A stretch of DNA of 42,803 nt from Chitinophagaceae bacterium (GCA_947459295.1 CANHCY010000015.1:1-42803); one strand, 5' to 3'. Counted from the stretch's first letter, positions 8,641 to 17,507 are shown. Notes: generated by a model not told the origin, from the letters alone. Numbers and translations: made by a program.

Positions 8641-11340
8641 ATGAACAAAAGAAATTTCGCTACGCGCAAAATAGTTTCCAGTATCACATGCGCAATCTTA
8701 ATACAATGCATTAGTACAACAACAATTGCGCAAACCATTCCATTATATAAAAATAGTAGGGCACCCATCAACGAAAGAGTCAAAGATTTACTAGACAGAA
8801 TGACGCCTACCGAAAAATTCTGGCAGTTATTTATGATACCTGGCGACATCAAACCAGGAGATGCCCCAAAATATAAAGATGGACTGTTTGGATTTCAAGT
8901 AAGTGCTGCATCTGCAGGCACAGAAGGCGCACAACAAATGTTACAATACAATGCAACAGAAACTGCTGTAAGCCTTGCTAAAAAAGTGAATGCCATACAG
9001 CGGTTTTTTATGGATAGTACCAGACTTGGTATTCCCATGCTACCTTTTGATGAAGCGCTACACGGCCTTGTTAGACAGGGTTCTACCATATTCCCTCAAA
9101 GCATTGGACTAGCTGCTACGTTTAAAACAAGTACCATGGAGGCTATAGCAGGAGCCATTGCAAAAGAATCAAAAATTAGAGGTATTAGACAAATACTTTC
9201 TCCGGTTATTAATATTGCAACAGACGTTAGATGGGGCCGTACCGAAGAAACCTATGGAGAAGACCCTTTTTTAAGTAGCAAAATGGGTGTGGCTTACATG
9301 AAAACTTTAGAAGATGAAAATATTATTGCTACGCCAAAACATTTTGTTGCCAATGTAGGCGATGGCGGAAGAGACAGCTACCCTATTGACATGAACGAAA
9401 GATACTTATCTGAAATCCACTACCCTCCTTTTAAAGATGCGGTACAAAAAGCGGGCGCTAGATCTATCATGACATCTTACAATTCTGTAAATGGAAGCCC
9501 TGCAACCGCCAATGACTATTTGTTAAACAATTTATTAAAAAAACAATGGGGCTTTAACGGATTTGTGATTTCAGATGCTGGCGCCGTTGGCGGCGCCAAT
9601 GTTTTACACTATACAGCAAAAGATTATCCAGACGCAGGAAGAAATGCTGTCAATTATGGACTTGACGTTTTATTTCAAACAGCACAAGAACATTACAAAT
9701 TATTTATTCCACCATTTTTAAATGGCCAAATCAATCAGGAACGTTTAGACGATGCAGTTAGTCGTGTACTAAGAGCAAAGTTTGAACTAGGATTATTTGA
9801 AACACCATACCTCGATATTAAAGCAACAGAATCAGCAAATTTTGAAGCTGCACATAAAAAAATTGCATTAGAGGCGGCACTAGAATCCATTGTTTTATTG
9901 CAAAATAAAAATGGATTATTACCCATTTCAACTGCTACAGAAAGTATTGCCCTGATTGGCACCGATGCCACCGAAGCTAGACTTGGCGGTTATAGTGGAC
10001 CGGGCACCAAAAAAGTAAGCATACTAGACGGAATGCTACAAAAATATGGCGCAAATAAAATTATTACTGCAGCTGGTCCGGGTCGAGATAATAAAACCTG
10101 GAACATCATACCAAGTAAATATTTGTGGACTACGCAAGGTAATCAAACGCAAGAAGGACTTTCTGCACAATATTTTAATGGCGTAGAATTCGGAAACAAT
10201 CCTACCCTACAAAGAATTGACAAAACCATTAATTTTCATTGGACCATTTCCACGCCCGACCCATCAATAACACCAGAATTTTTCTGTGCAAAATGGACGG
10301 GCAATATCAAAGCACCTAAAACAGGAACCTACAAAATTGGGCTATCTGGAAACGACGGCTTTAAATTATACATCAACAATCAACTCATCATTAACAATTG
10401 GGATAAGCAAAGCTTTCATACGAGCCTCGTTGATTACAACTTTACTGCAGGAAACAATTATCCGATTCGAGTTGAATTTAAAGAACCAAATGGTAATTCA
10501 ACCATCAAATTAATTTGGAACGTAGATATAAGTAATACAATAGAAGAAAAAATAAATGAAGCTGTTGCTGTAGCTAAAAAATCAAAAGTAGCAGTGGTTG
10601 TAGTAGGTTTAGAAGAAGGGGAATTTAGAGATAGAGCCTCTTTACAATTACCTGGCGAACAAGAACAACTCATTCAAAGAGTTGCAGCAACCGGAACCCC
10701 AACTGTTGTTGTGATTGTTGGTGGAAGCGCCGTAACCATGGGCAATTGGATAGATAAAGTAAATAGTATTGTAGATGTTTGGTATCCAGGCGAAGAAGGC
10801 GGACATGCAGTGGCAGCAGTACTTTCAGGAGCATATAACCCAGGTGCAAAGCTACCAATTACATTTCCTGTAAGCGAAGCACAGCTTCCACTTGTGTACA
10901 ACCACAAACCAACAGGGCGTGGTGATGATTATGAAAATCTTACAGGCCTTCCATTATTTCCTTTTGGATATGGACTTAGCTACACCACATTTGAATACAG
11001 TAATTTAATGATTGATAAACCAACCGCAAAAAAAGGAGATAAAATTACCGTTTCTTTTGTTATCACTAATACTGGCAAACTTGCTGGCGACGAAGTAGCT
11101 CAATTGTACCTAAGGGATCAAATCGCTTCAGTGGCTAGACCTGTTCAAGCATTAAAAGGATTTGAGAGAATTCATTTAGCAGCAGGTGCATCTAAAACCA
11201 TAAAGCTTACACTTCTTCCCGAAGATTTTGAAATGCTGAATGAAAAAATGGAGACGGTTATTGAGCCAGGAGATTTTACCATTATGATAGGAAGTTCTTC
11301 TAGGGATATTAGGCTTAAAAAAACAGTAACGCTTCAATAA
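8641..11340 (+). CDS. Secreted GH3 family beta-glycosidase with PA14 insert
   Basis: This 899-residue glycoside hydrolase probably acts on beta-glucosides or xylosides in the periplasm or outside the cell. A signal peptide ends near residue 31 (TTIAQ). The GH3 N-terminal barrel spans about 45-390, with KHF at 233-235 and the nucleophile D312 in GFVISDAG. A PA14 carbohydrate-binding domain sits inside the C-terminal GH3 domain at about 506-628 (GLSAQYFNG to IKLIWN). The sandwich resumes with GEFRDRASLQLPGEQ and ends in a fibronectin-III-like domain (about 800-890, VTNTGKLAGDEVAQLYL). Exact substrate cannot be read from sequence. It starts two bases after rdgB and ends two bases from the convergent aroE. 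Confidence 0.95.
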   Translation: MNKRNFATRKIVSSITCAILIQCISTTTIAQTIPLYKNSRAPINERVKDLLDRMTPTEKFWQLFMIPGDIKPGDAPKYKDGLFGFQVSAASAGTEGAQQMLQYNATETAVSLAKKVNAIQRFFMDSTRLGIPMLPFDEALHGLVRQGSTIFPQSIGLAATFKTSTMEAIAGAIAKESKIRGIRQILSPVINIATDVRWGRTEETYGEDPFLSSKMGVAYMKTLEDENIIATPKHFVANVGDGGRDSYPIDMNERYLSEIHYPPFKDAVQKAGARSIMTSYNSVNGSPATANDYLLNNLLKKQWGFNGFVISDAGAVGGANVLHYTAKDYPDAGRNAVNYGLDVLFQTAQEHYKLFIPPFLNGQINQERLDDAVSRVLRAKFELGLFETPYLDIKATESANFEAAHKKIALEAALESIVLLQNKNGLLPISTATESIALIGTDATEARLGGYSGPGTKKVSILDGMLQKYGANKIITAAGPGRDNKTWNIIPSKYLWTTQGNQTQEGLSAQYFNGVEFGNNPTLQRIDKTINFHWTISTPDPSITPEFFCAKWTGNIKAPKTGTYKIGLSGNDGFKLYINNQLIINNWDKQSFHTSLVDYNFTAGNNYPIRVEFKEPNGNSTIKLIWNVDISNTIEEKINEAVAVAKKSKVAVVVVGLEEGEFRDRASLQLPGEQEQLIQRVAATGTPTVVVIVGGSAVTMGNWIDKVNSIVDVWYPGEEGGHAVAAVLSGAYNPGAKLPITFPVSEAQLPLVYNHKPTGRGDDYENLTGLPLFPFGYGLSYTTFEYSNLMIDKPTAKKGDKITVSFVITNTGKLAGDEVAQLYLRDQIASVARPVQALKGFERIHLAAGASKTIKLTLLPEDFEMLNEKMETVIEPGDFTIMIGSSSRDIRLKKTVTLQ

Positions 11341-11342
11341 TA

Positions 11343-12074
11343 TTAGCTATTCCAAATACGCCAAGATTGTTCGGCCTGTTCAACAAACATTTGTTGACCA
11401 TTTTGAATAGTAGCACCCATTTTTTTGCCCTTGGATAAAAATGTGGACGCTGCTGGATTATAGGTTAAATCAAACAAGTGATGCGCAGGCGTTAATAATG
11501 CATAAGGAATGTCCGGACAGGCTTCGATATTTGGGAACATACCAAGTGGCGTGGTATTTATGATTAGCGAATACGCTGCCATAACAGAGGCATCTAAATC
11601 ATCATAGGTAAACTGATCACCAGTAGCTGTGCGCGAAACATACTTAAAATCAATCCCTAGTTTTTGAAGCACATACACAATGGCAAGTGCAGCGCCACCT
11701 GTTCCTAGCACCAACGCTCGATTATGGCTAGGCTTTAAAAAAGGGACCAATGAATTTTCAAATCCAATAACATCGGTATTGTATCCAATTAATTTTCCAT
11801 CCTCAATTTTAACACAATTACAAGCCCCTACTTCTTCAACGGCCTTGGAACGCTCTGTTAAAAAAGCAAGCACTTCTTTTTTGTAAGGAATGGTAATGTT
11901 AAACCCACACAAATCAGGATGGGATTTTAAAATATCATGCAAATCGGCAATAGAGGGAATTGAAAATTTTTCGTAGATACAATCTTCGATTCCTTCTTCA
12001 AAAAACTTATTGGTAAAATATTGCCCGGACAATGAATGCGTTAAAGGATAACCAATGAGTCCATAACGTTTCAT
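11343..12074 (-). CDS. aroE: Shikimate 5-dehydrogenase
   Basis: AroE reduces 3-dehydroshikimate to shikimate with NADPH in aromatic amino acid synthesis. The 243 residues are short but complete. The shikimate-binding SLS (residues 14-16), catalytic K65 in NITIPYKKEV, D101 in GYNTDVIGF, and the nucleotide-binding loop VLGTGGAAL (about 117-125) are all visible, as is INTTPLGMF. It lies seven bases after the ComA-like gene on the same strand and is probably co-transcribed with it. Confidence 0.95.
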   Translation of the reverse strand: MKRYGLIGYPLTHSLSGQYFTNKFFEEGIEDCIYEKFSIPSIADLHDILKSHPDLCGFNITIPYKKEVLAFLTERSKAVEEVGACNCVKIEDGKLIGYNTDVIGFENSLVPFLKPSHNRALVLGTGGAALAIVYVLQKLGIDFKYVSRTATGDQFTYDDLDASVMAAYSLIINTTPLGMFPNIEACPDIPYALLTPAHHLFDLTYNPAASTFLSKGKKMGATIQNGQQMFVEQAEQSWRIWNS

Positions 12075-12081
12075 AATTCGA

Positions 12082-12843
12082 TTACTTATTTAAGTACAAT
12101 TCAAAAGTATCGCCTCTAAGCCCTATGCGCATTGCTTCTAAGGCAATGATCTCATGAGGTGGAATATTACCGAGGTTAACATTGCAACCGATTAATTCAA
12201 GGAAATACAATTGTTGTGCCTTTTGAGGTGCTTCCCAGATTATTTTTTCTTCAGGAATTTGTGTTAAAATTTCTTGAACAAGTCCTTCGCGCACTTCTCC
12301 ACTTCCTCTGTAAATACCAACATTGCCTGCCTCACGCGCTTCTGCAATAACATAGGTTGCGCCAGCTTCAAGCTCTGCTTTCATGAGTTCAATCCATTTG
12401 TAAGGAGGAATAATATGAGCAGCGTCCTTACTTCCTACTTCACTATAAATAGTAAAGTGCTTGGCTAACTTTTCAATTAAACCACATTTTTCTGTGTGCG
12501 GTATACTGATAGATCCATCACTCACTTCCATATATGTGATGCCATAATCTTTGCAAACACTTATATAATCATCCAACTGACCACGCACTAAAAAAGCTTC
12601 AAATAAAGTACCCCCAAAATAAAGAGGAATATTATAAGATTGATAAGCTTCTATTTTTTGCTTGAGATTTGGCGTAACAAAAGAGGTTCCAAATCCTAAT
12701 TTAACAACATCAGAATGTGGGCCTCCTACACTCATAAAATTATGCACTTCATTAATACTTAAACCCTTATCCATGATCATGGTTAAACCCGAAGTTCTTG
12801 GCTGCGCGGTTCGCACTGGAATCTGTGATAAATTAAAATTCAT
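12082..12843 (-). CDS. comA: Phosphosulfolactate synthase (ComA-like) family protein
   Basis: ComA adds sulfite to phosphoenolpyruvate to give phosphosulfolactate. It is known from coenzyme M synthesis in methanogens and, as YitD, from Bacillus spores. The 253 residues show the family pattern: RTSGLTMIMDKGLS at the start, DVVKLGFGTS, LYFGGTLFEAF, GITYMEVSDGSI, a central EVGSKDA, EAREAGNVGIY and the late IIWEAPQKAQQ and CNVNLGNIPPHEII. These outline a TIM barrel with conserved K, E and N residues. Bacteroidota have no coenzyme M pathway, so the product may feed another sulfonate such as cysteate-derived sulfonolipid; this is inference. A promoter core lies at 12866-12873, and aroE follows after seven bases. 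Confidence 0.85.
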   Translation of the reverse strand: MNFNLSQIPVRTAQPRTSGLTMIMDKGLSINEVHNFMSVGGPHSDVVKLGFGTSFVTPNLKQKIEAYQSYNIPLYFGGTLFEAFLVRGQLDDYISVCKDYGITYMEVSDGSISIPHTEKCGLIEKLAKHFTIYSEVGSKDAAHIIPPYKWIELMKAELEAGATYVIAEAREAGNVGIYRGSGEVREGLVQEILTQIPEEKIIWEAPQKAQQLYFLELIGCNVNLGNIPPHEIIALEAMRIGLRGDTFELYLNK

Positions 12844-12865
12844 AGTTCTAATTTTAACTGAAATG

Positions 12866-12873
12866 CAAAAATA
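12866..12873 (-). promoter_or_regulatory. comA-aroE promoter -7 core (TATTTTTG)
   Basis: Minus-strand TATTTTTG is a full match to TAnnTTTG, about 23 bases upstream of the ComA-like ATG. I see no clear TTG at the right spacing. It lies in the 83-base gap after the TPR gene, so comA-aroE can be transcribed independently of it. Confidence 0.5.
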
Positions 12874-12926
12874 AGTTAAACAAATGACTTTTTAAGGCCG
12901 ATTATAGAAGGTGGGTGCTGATCGTC

Positions 12927-14348
12927 CTAAATTTTTCGTCGACGTTTAAACCTAGCGATAACATCCACGACTTGGGCATTTTGAAGAATGGAAGGCCTAA
13001 TATCTATAAATTTCTTCAATAGCTTAGGCGCAGCTACCATGGCTTGCTCTAATAAGATCAAACCATCTTTTGATTTACCAATAATAAATAAAATGGCACT
13101 GTGGTAGAATAAAAATACAGGCTTATGATCGGTAGCGACAAATGCATTTTTACTTTGCAGAAGTGCTTCATCAAAATATTCTGCAGTTAGCAGACAATTA
13201 ATCAATGCCTCCCAGCCCGAAACATTTTTAGGTTTGTGTTTTACAACAACACCAAAGTAATGCACTGCTTCTTTAAATTGACCAAGATTTGCTTTGCACT
13301 CGCCCATGGCTAAATTATATTCTGTTATAGCACGGTGCATGCGCATTGCATTTTCAAGTTGCTTAACAGCTGGCTGCCACTGCTTCTCCAACATATAAGT
13401 CACTGCAATTTTGTAATAGAGTTTACTATCGTCGGGATTTAAATGCACTGCTTTTTTATAATAAAATCTCGCCTGAGCGATCTTCCCCAATTTATGATAA
13501 CAATGACCAATAGCTTCATAAATAACATCTTCAGGCCTCGTTAATGCAACTACTTTTTCTAGTACTTCAACGGCTTCTTTGTACTTACGTAAACGTAAAT
13601 ACGCATCGCCCATATTCCGGTATGCATAATCGAATTTATCATCTATAGCAACTGCATATTGATAGGCATCAATTGATTTTTCGTACAACTTTAAACCCTG
13701 ATAAGCTGCTGCCAAATTAAACCAAGCTAGCTCACTGTATGGTAGTTGATCAATTATTTTTTGATGCAGGTTGATACTCTCTTCGTTACGTCCTGTATAG
13801 TCTGTCCAAAAACAAATTTTATACAGTGCTTCCTCATTAGCAGGCTCTTGTTCTAAAATAAGTACTAAACAATCAAAAACTTTTTCGAAAGATTCATAAT
13901 CATCGTATACATCGGCTAACTCAAAAAGAAGATCCACTTTTTCATCACCTTCAAATTTTTGTATCGCTGCTTCCAAAAGCGCTGCAGCTTTTTCTGGTTG
14001 ATCGAGTGCCAAATAAGCATCCGTTTTCAAAATATACAAATCAATATCTGAGTTGTCATAGAGTTCTGATGTTTCCAGGATATCAATAGCCTCAAGATAC
14101 CTTTTATCGACAATGAGTAAGTCGGCCTTCTTAACCATGAGTGCCGAGGCAAAGGGGAATTGAGATAGACCAATTTCGACAGCTTCCAGCGCTTCTTTTA
14201 CATTGTCCTTTTCGTCGAAATAGTCGATGATGCGTAAAAAAGAATCCTCCTCCAGGAATCGGTGCTGACGACCAAGCTTGAGATTCCGGTACTGCTGGAG
14301 CAGCTCTTTGAGGGATTCCCGGTCTTCTTGGTATCTATTTTGGCTCAT
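12927..14348 (-). CDS. Tetratricopeptide repeat protein
   Basis: The 473 residues lack a signal peptide and are built almost wholly of degenerate TPR helices, which act as protein-protein scaffolds. Typical units include AWFNLAAAYQGLKLYEKSID, YAYRNMGDAYLRLRKYKEAV, YEAIGHCYHKLGKIAQARFY and LYYKIAVTYMLEKQWQPAV. The C-terminus is strongly basic (RFKRRRKI). The partner is unknown. Similar cytoplasmic TPR proteins are widespread in Bacteroidota. It is the first gene of the minus-strand block that leads into the ComA-like gene, 83 bases away. Confidence 0.9.
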   Translation of the reverse strand: MSQNRYQEDRESLKELLQQYRNLKLGRQHRFLEEDSFLRIIDYFDEKDNVKEALEAVEIGLSQFPFASALMVKKADLLIVDKRYLEAIDILETSELYDNSDIDLYILKTDAYLALDQPEKAAALLEAAIQKFEGDEKVDLLFELADVYDDYESFEKVFDCLVLILEQEPANEEALYKICFWTDYTGRNEESINLHQKIIDQLPYSELAWFNLAAAYQGLKLYEKSIDAYQYAVAIDDKFDYAYRNMGDAYLRLRKYKEAVEVLEKVVALTRPEDVIYEAIGHCYHKLGKIAQARFYYKKAVHLNPDDSKLYYKIAVTYMLEKQWQPAVKQLENAMRMHRAITEYNLAMGECKANLGQFKEAVHYFGVVVKHKPKNVSGWEALINCLLTAEYFDEALLQSKNAFVATDHKPVFLFYHSAILFIIGKSKDGLILLEQAMVAAPKLLKKFIDIRPSILQNAQVVDVIARFKRRRKI

Positions 14349-14447
14349 TTTTGGAAGGAATTAACCTAAAATAGAGCAAAATTCAAGTTTTTCCAACATT
14401 CCAGGCAACAATTTATGAACATATCTGTTCTATTAAGGATTTGGTAA

Positions 14448-14477
14448 TTGTGAAACAATTAAGATTACATATCTTTG
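14448..14477 (+). promoter_or_regulatory. Promoter TTG-N19-TATCTTTG of a small secreted protein gene
   Basis: TTG at 14448-14450, a 19-base spacer and TATCTTTG at 14470-14477 fit the Bacteroidota consensus exactly. The start codon at 14483 is only five bases beyond the -7 box, so the transcript may be leaderless or nearly so. This also fixes the ATG choice for the gene downstream. Confidence 0.7.
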
Positions 14478-14482
14478 CAATA

Positions 14483-14839
14483 ATGAAACGTAGCAAAATC
14501 ATATTTACACTAACCCTAGCTGTGACTCTATTTATAGGGGTACAATTAAGCCATGCTGCGTTTACATTAAGTGGTATCTCTACCGAAAAGAGAGGTAAAC
14601 AATCAAAATTTACCCTCAAAAATTTAAACTTACTTAATTCTAAAAGCTTATCCTATAGCTCCCTTAAGTCTACAATGCAATACAAAAGCATCCAAACTTT
14701 AGGACTATCAAAAGGAAATACGAATGCAGAAATGAACTCTATGCTTCGTTTTGATAACGGAAACAGTTCTTTTGTATTTCCTTACAAGTTTAAGGTAAAA
14801 GTGCCTAAGTTTAAGACACCTAGTCCAGCTTCCAATTAA
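14483..14839 (+). CDS. Small secreted protein of unknown function
   Basis: I do not recognise this protein. From the ATG at 14483 it has 118 residues: MKRSKIIFTLTLAVTLFIG begins a clear signal peptide ending at about SHAA. The mature part is basic and rich in serine, leucine and lysine, without cysteine or acidic clusters, and ends in a lysine/phenylalanine/proline-rich tail (VKVPKFKTPSPASN). An in-frame start 14 codons upstream (14441) would span the predicted promoter and is rejected. The KF-rich tail suggests a short beta structure or membrane contact, but no role can be given. Confidence 0.7.
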   Translation: MKRSKIIFTLTLAVTLFIGVQLSHAAFTLSGISTEKRGKQSKFTLKNLNLLNSKSLSYSSLKSTMQYKSIQTLGLSKGNTNAEMNSMLRFDNGNSSFVFPYKFKVKVPKFKTPSPASN

Positions 14840-14855
14840 TTTATTGGCGCCTATT

Positions 14856-14891
14856 TATCTACGTTTCTATCTACATTTCTATCTACATTGA
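14856..14891. repeat. Three tandem 12-bp repeats
   Basis: Three consecutive 12-base units, TATCTACGTTTC, TATCTACATTTC and TATCTACATTGA, occupy 14856-14891. The first two differ at one position and the third differs from the second at its last two. They lie in the 72-base gap between two convergent genes. No stem-loop is formed, so they are not a terminator; slippage-prone filler is the simplest reading. Confidence 0.85.
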
Positions 14892-14911
14892 CTAAAACGC
14901 TCCGATTTTTT

Positions 14912-15541
14912 TTATTCTAATTCAATGATTCGATAACCTTTTGTGGGTATATCAAACTTCGATGCGGATACTGGATTGTATAAATTAATTTGCGTGGCTC
15001 TAAATGCAGTTTTTATACCAGCTGCATCTATCATTTCATACCCTAGTACAAAACCAGGAATATCTTTAAACATATATTCATACTCTCTTACAGAAGGTAT
15101 AATTGCAGCGGTAAAATAAACTGTTACAAGGGTTCCATCTTTTAATTTCATTACTGCTTTTTTACATGAATAATCTAGAATGGTAGCAGAATCACCAGTA
15201 ATTTGTATTTGAATACTATCCAGCGCAGCATTGATGCTACGCCACTGTTTAGTATTTAAAGGCGTCATGTATTTATCTTCTCCAAAAGAACGTAACACTG
15301 AAGCTGTTGCCGTTGTCTTATTATATATTGTCGATTGCGTATAGCTTGGCGCAACAAGATCGATACGGGCATTGTTACTTTTTATATATACCGTTTTAGT
15401 TGCTTTCTGACGCATACTTGCATCAGAAGCGTCTTGTGATTCCACTTTATAGACCACCGTACACTCTGCCACAATACGCTGCTGCGCGGTAGCCATATGA
15501 CAAGTCAAAAAAAGAAATAATATTGATATAAATGCTTTCAA
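14912..15541 (-). CDS. Exported protein of unknown function (GLPGLI/DUF4412-like), TTG start
   Basis: The 209 residues begin with a signal peptide (KAFISILFLFLTCHMATAQQ). The start codon is TTG at 15541-15539: upstream in frame there is no ATG before a stop, and the only internal ATG (residue 16) would destroy the signal peptide. The mature part is a series of short beta strands with KTVYIKSNNARID, YNKTTATASVLRSFGEDKY, CKKAVMKLKDGTLVTVYFT and a late PGFVLGYEM. This layout resembles Bacteroidota GLPGLI and DUF4412 envelope proteins, perhaps binding a lipid or peptide. That assignment is weak. It lies directly after the yidC terminator. Confidence 0.8.
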   Translation of the reverse strand: MKAFISILFLFLTCHMATAQQRIVAECTVVYKVESQDASDASMRQKATKTVYIKSNNARIDLVAPSYTQSTIYNKTTATASVLRSFGEDKYMTPLNTKQWRSINAALDSIQIQITGDSATILDYSCKKAVMKLKDGTLVTVYFTAAIIPSVREYEYMFKDIPGFVLGYEMIDAAGIKTAFRATQINLYNPVSASKFDIPTKGYRIIELE

Positions 15542-15550
15542 ATAATGCGC

Positions 15551-15587
15551 GTTTAAAAAAAGCCCTACTCATTACAGCAGGGCTTTT
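15551..15587 (-). terminator. Rho-independent terminator after yidC
   Basis: AAAAGCCCT at 15558-15566 pairs with AGGGCTTTT at 15579-15587. On the minus strand the stem is followed by TTTTTT. It begins four bases after the yidC stop codon and ends just before the next gene's TTG start. Confidence 0.8.
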
Positions 15588-15590
15588 AGT

Positions 15591-17435
15591 TTATTTTTTC
15601 TTAGGCGTTTTATCTTTTAAGTCTTGTAACTTTTTTTGACTCTGCTGCATTTGTTCAAAACGTGTTTGCCATTTACTTTTTGCTTTTGGCGTTTTTCGCT
15701 TTTCATCCATCTGTGCTAAAATCTTATCATGATTGATAATATAATTTTGTATCACAAATTGCAGCCCAAGGGTAACAATGTTTGAAACCGTATAGTACCA
15801 TGTTAATGCCGATGGTAATCTATTGAAAATAAACAATAGCATGAAAGGGAAAATATAAGGCATATACTTCAGCGCCGGATTGTCCTGCGTAGGCGTCATG
15901 CTCATGTTATAAATAGAAATTAAAAAGCTCGTTAAAACCGCTGTAATGGTAAACAAACTGATATGATCTCCAAAGCCTAATGGAATACTAAAAGGAAGCG
16001 TAGCAATAACGTCATAGCTTGATAAATCTTTACTCCATAAAAAAGCCTGACCCCTTAATGCGATATGGGAATTAAAGAAACTATAGAGGGCAAAGAAAAT
16101 AGGAATTTGAAGAAGCGCTGGAATACAACCACCTAGCGGGTTTACACCGGCTTCTCTAAACAATTTCATTTGCTCCATCGCAAATCCTTGCTGATCATCA
16201 CCAAATTTTTTCTTGATGGTATCAAGCTCCGGCTTTAAAACTTTCATTTTAGCACCACTCAAATAGCTGCTATAGGTTAAAGGAGAAGTAACAAGTCTAA
16301 TAAATAATGTAAGTAACAATACTACCCAACCATAATTTGAAACGAAGCCAGCGAAGAAATCAAAAACCGGCATGATAATATACTTGTTAATAGGACGTAC
16401 AAAAGAATACATGTCTCTTCCCAAATTAACAATACGCTCCATTTCTGGCGCTTGCTTTTTTAGAATTTCAAAATCGGAAGGACCTGCAAATAATTGAAGC
16501 GCCACTTTACTGGTTGCCGCCTGTGGCAGTTTGATTTGTAAATTGGTTTCTGTTTTAGCAAGCTTACTAGAACTATCGGTATAGCGAGACCAGTTTACAG
16601 CACCTGAATTGAAACTGTTTTTTGCAATAAGGGTCGTATTAAAAAACTGCTGCACCACACTTACCCACTGTACTGGCTTTTCAAAAGTTTTTTCGTTGTT
16701 CGCTGATATATAATCGAACTCGTTTCCTTCAGAAAAACAAATATTGGACATCTGTCTTTCATATTCGGCCGTTCTTTCAAGTTGATTGGTTTCGGACAAC
16801 CATTTAAAATTAAGTACACCAGCCGTTAATAATTGATTGGCCCCTACTAATTCAATATCCCAATCTAGCGCATATGAATTTGGATGCAGCGTATAGGTAT
16901 GAATAATAGAAGTACCAGTAGCCGATGCGATAATAAATTTGATAGAAGAAGACCCGTCTGATGATTTAGTAATTGTTGACGGCGTGAAATATAAATCAGA
17001 AGTTAGTGCTGTTTTGTTGTCTGCAGTGTTCACTGCATAACCCATTTGATTTTGTTGAACAAGCGTAACAGCAGCGGTATCCGAAATTGTGTACTTTTTT
17101 AAACTTACGCTTTTTACTTGACCGCCCTTATTGGTTAATACAACACTGATTAATTCATTCTCAATTGTTAACGTTGTGTCTTTACCAAGTGCGGCCTCTG
17201 CAAAATTTCCTGCAGTCGCAATTTTAGCTATGGAATCTCTTTGTAAAGAATCAATTTTAGCTGCTACAACATCTTGCGGCTTTACAAGTTTTGCTTGCAC
17301 TTTAGCAATAGAATCTTCTTGTTGTTTTTTGAAGGCAACCAAAGCAGTTTGTTGTTGATTGGTATACCAGAAATAGGAAAAAAACAAGATACCTAACAAA
17401 ACAAATCCTATGAGCGAATTCTTATCAGACTTCAT
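15591..17435 (-). CDS. yidC: Membrane protein insertase YidC
   Basis: YidC inserts and folds inner-membrane proteins, alone or with SecYEG. The 614 residues have the Gram-negative layout: an N-terminal membrane anchor (about 9-25), a coiled and then beta-rich periplasmic P1 domain up to about residue 350, and the conserved insertase core. The core includes GWVVLLLTLFIRLVTSPLTY with the hydrophilic-groove arginine, the cytoplasmic hairpin KMKVLKPELDTIKKKFGD, GGCIPALLQIPIFFALYSFF, and a highly basic C-terminal tail. A promoter core lies just upstream. It follows pyrG on the same strand. Confidence 0.97.
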   Translation of the reverse strand: MKSDKNSLIGFVLLGILFFSYFWYTNQQQTALVAFKKQQEDSIAKVQAKLVKPQDVVAAKIDSLQRDSIAKIATAGNFAEAALGKDTTLTIENELISVVLTNKGGQVKSVSLKKYTISDTAAVTLVQQNQMGYAVNTADNKTALTSDLYFTPSTITKSSDGSSSIKFIIASATGTSIIHTYTLHPNSYALDWDIELVGANQLLTAGVLNFKWLSETNQLERTAEYERQMSNICFSEGNEFDYISANNEKTFEKPVQWVSVVQQFFNTTLIAKNSFNSGAVNWSRYTDSSSKLAKTETNLQIKLPQAATSKVALQLFAGPSDFEILKKQAPEMERIVNLGRDMYSFVRPINKYIIMPVFDFFAGFVSNYGWVVLLLTLFIRLVTSPLTYSSYLSGAKMKVLKPELDTIKKKFGDDQQGFAMEQMKLFREAGVNPLGGCIPALLQIPIFFALYSFFNSHIALRGQAFLWSKDLSSYDVIATLPFSIPLGFGDHISLFTITAVLTSFLISIYNMSMTPTQDNPALKYMPYIFPFMLLFIFNRLPSALTWYYTVSNIVTLGLQFVIQNYIINHDKILAQMDEKRKTPKAKSKWQTRFEQMQQSQKKLQDLKDKTPKKK

Positions 17436-17454
17436 ACGTGTATTTATTGAAGGT

Positions 17455-17462
17455 CAAAGGTA
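17455..17462 (-). promoter_or_regulatory. yidC promoter -7 core (TACCTTTG)
   Basis: Minus-strand TACCTTTG matches TAnnTTTG fully and lies about 20 bases before the yidC ATG, inside the 72-base gap after pyrG. The -33 element is not obvious. It suggests that yidC is transcribed separately from pyrG. Confidence 0.55.
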
Positions 17463-17507
17463 CTAGTTGAAACCTAGAATCATTGCCCCGACTATTAAAA
17501 ATTAAGG

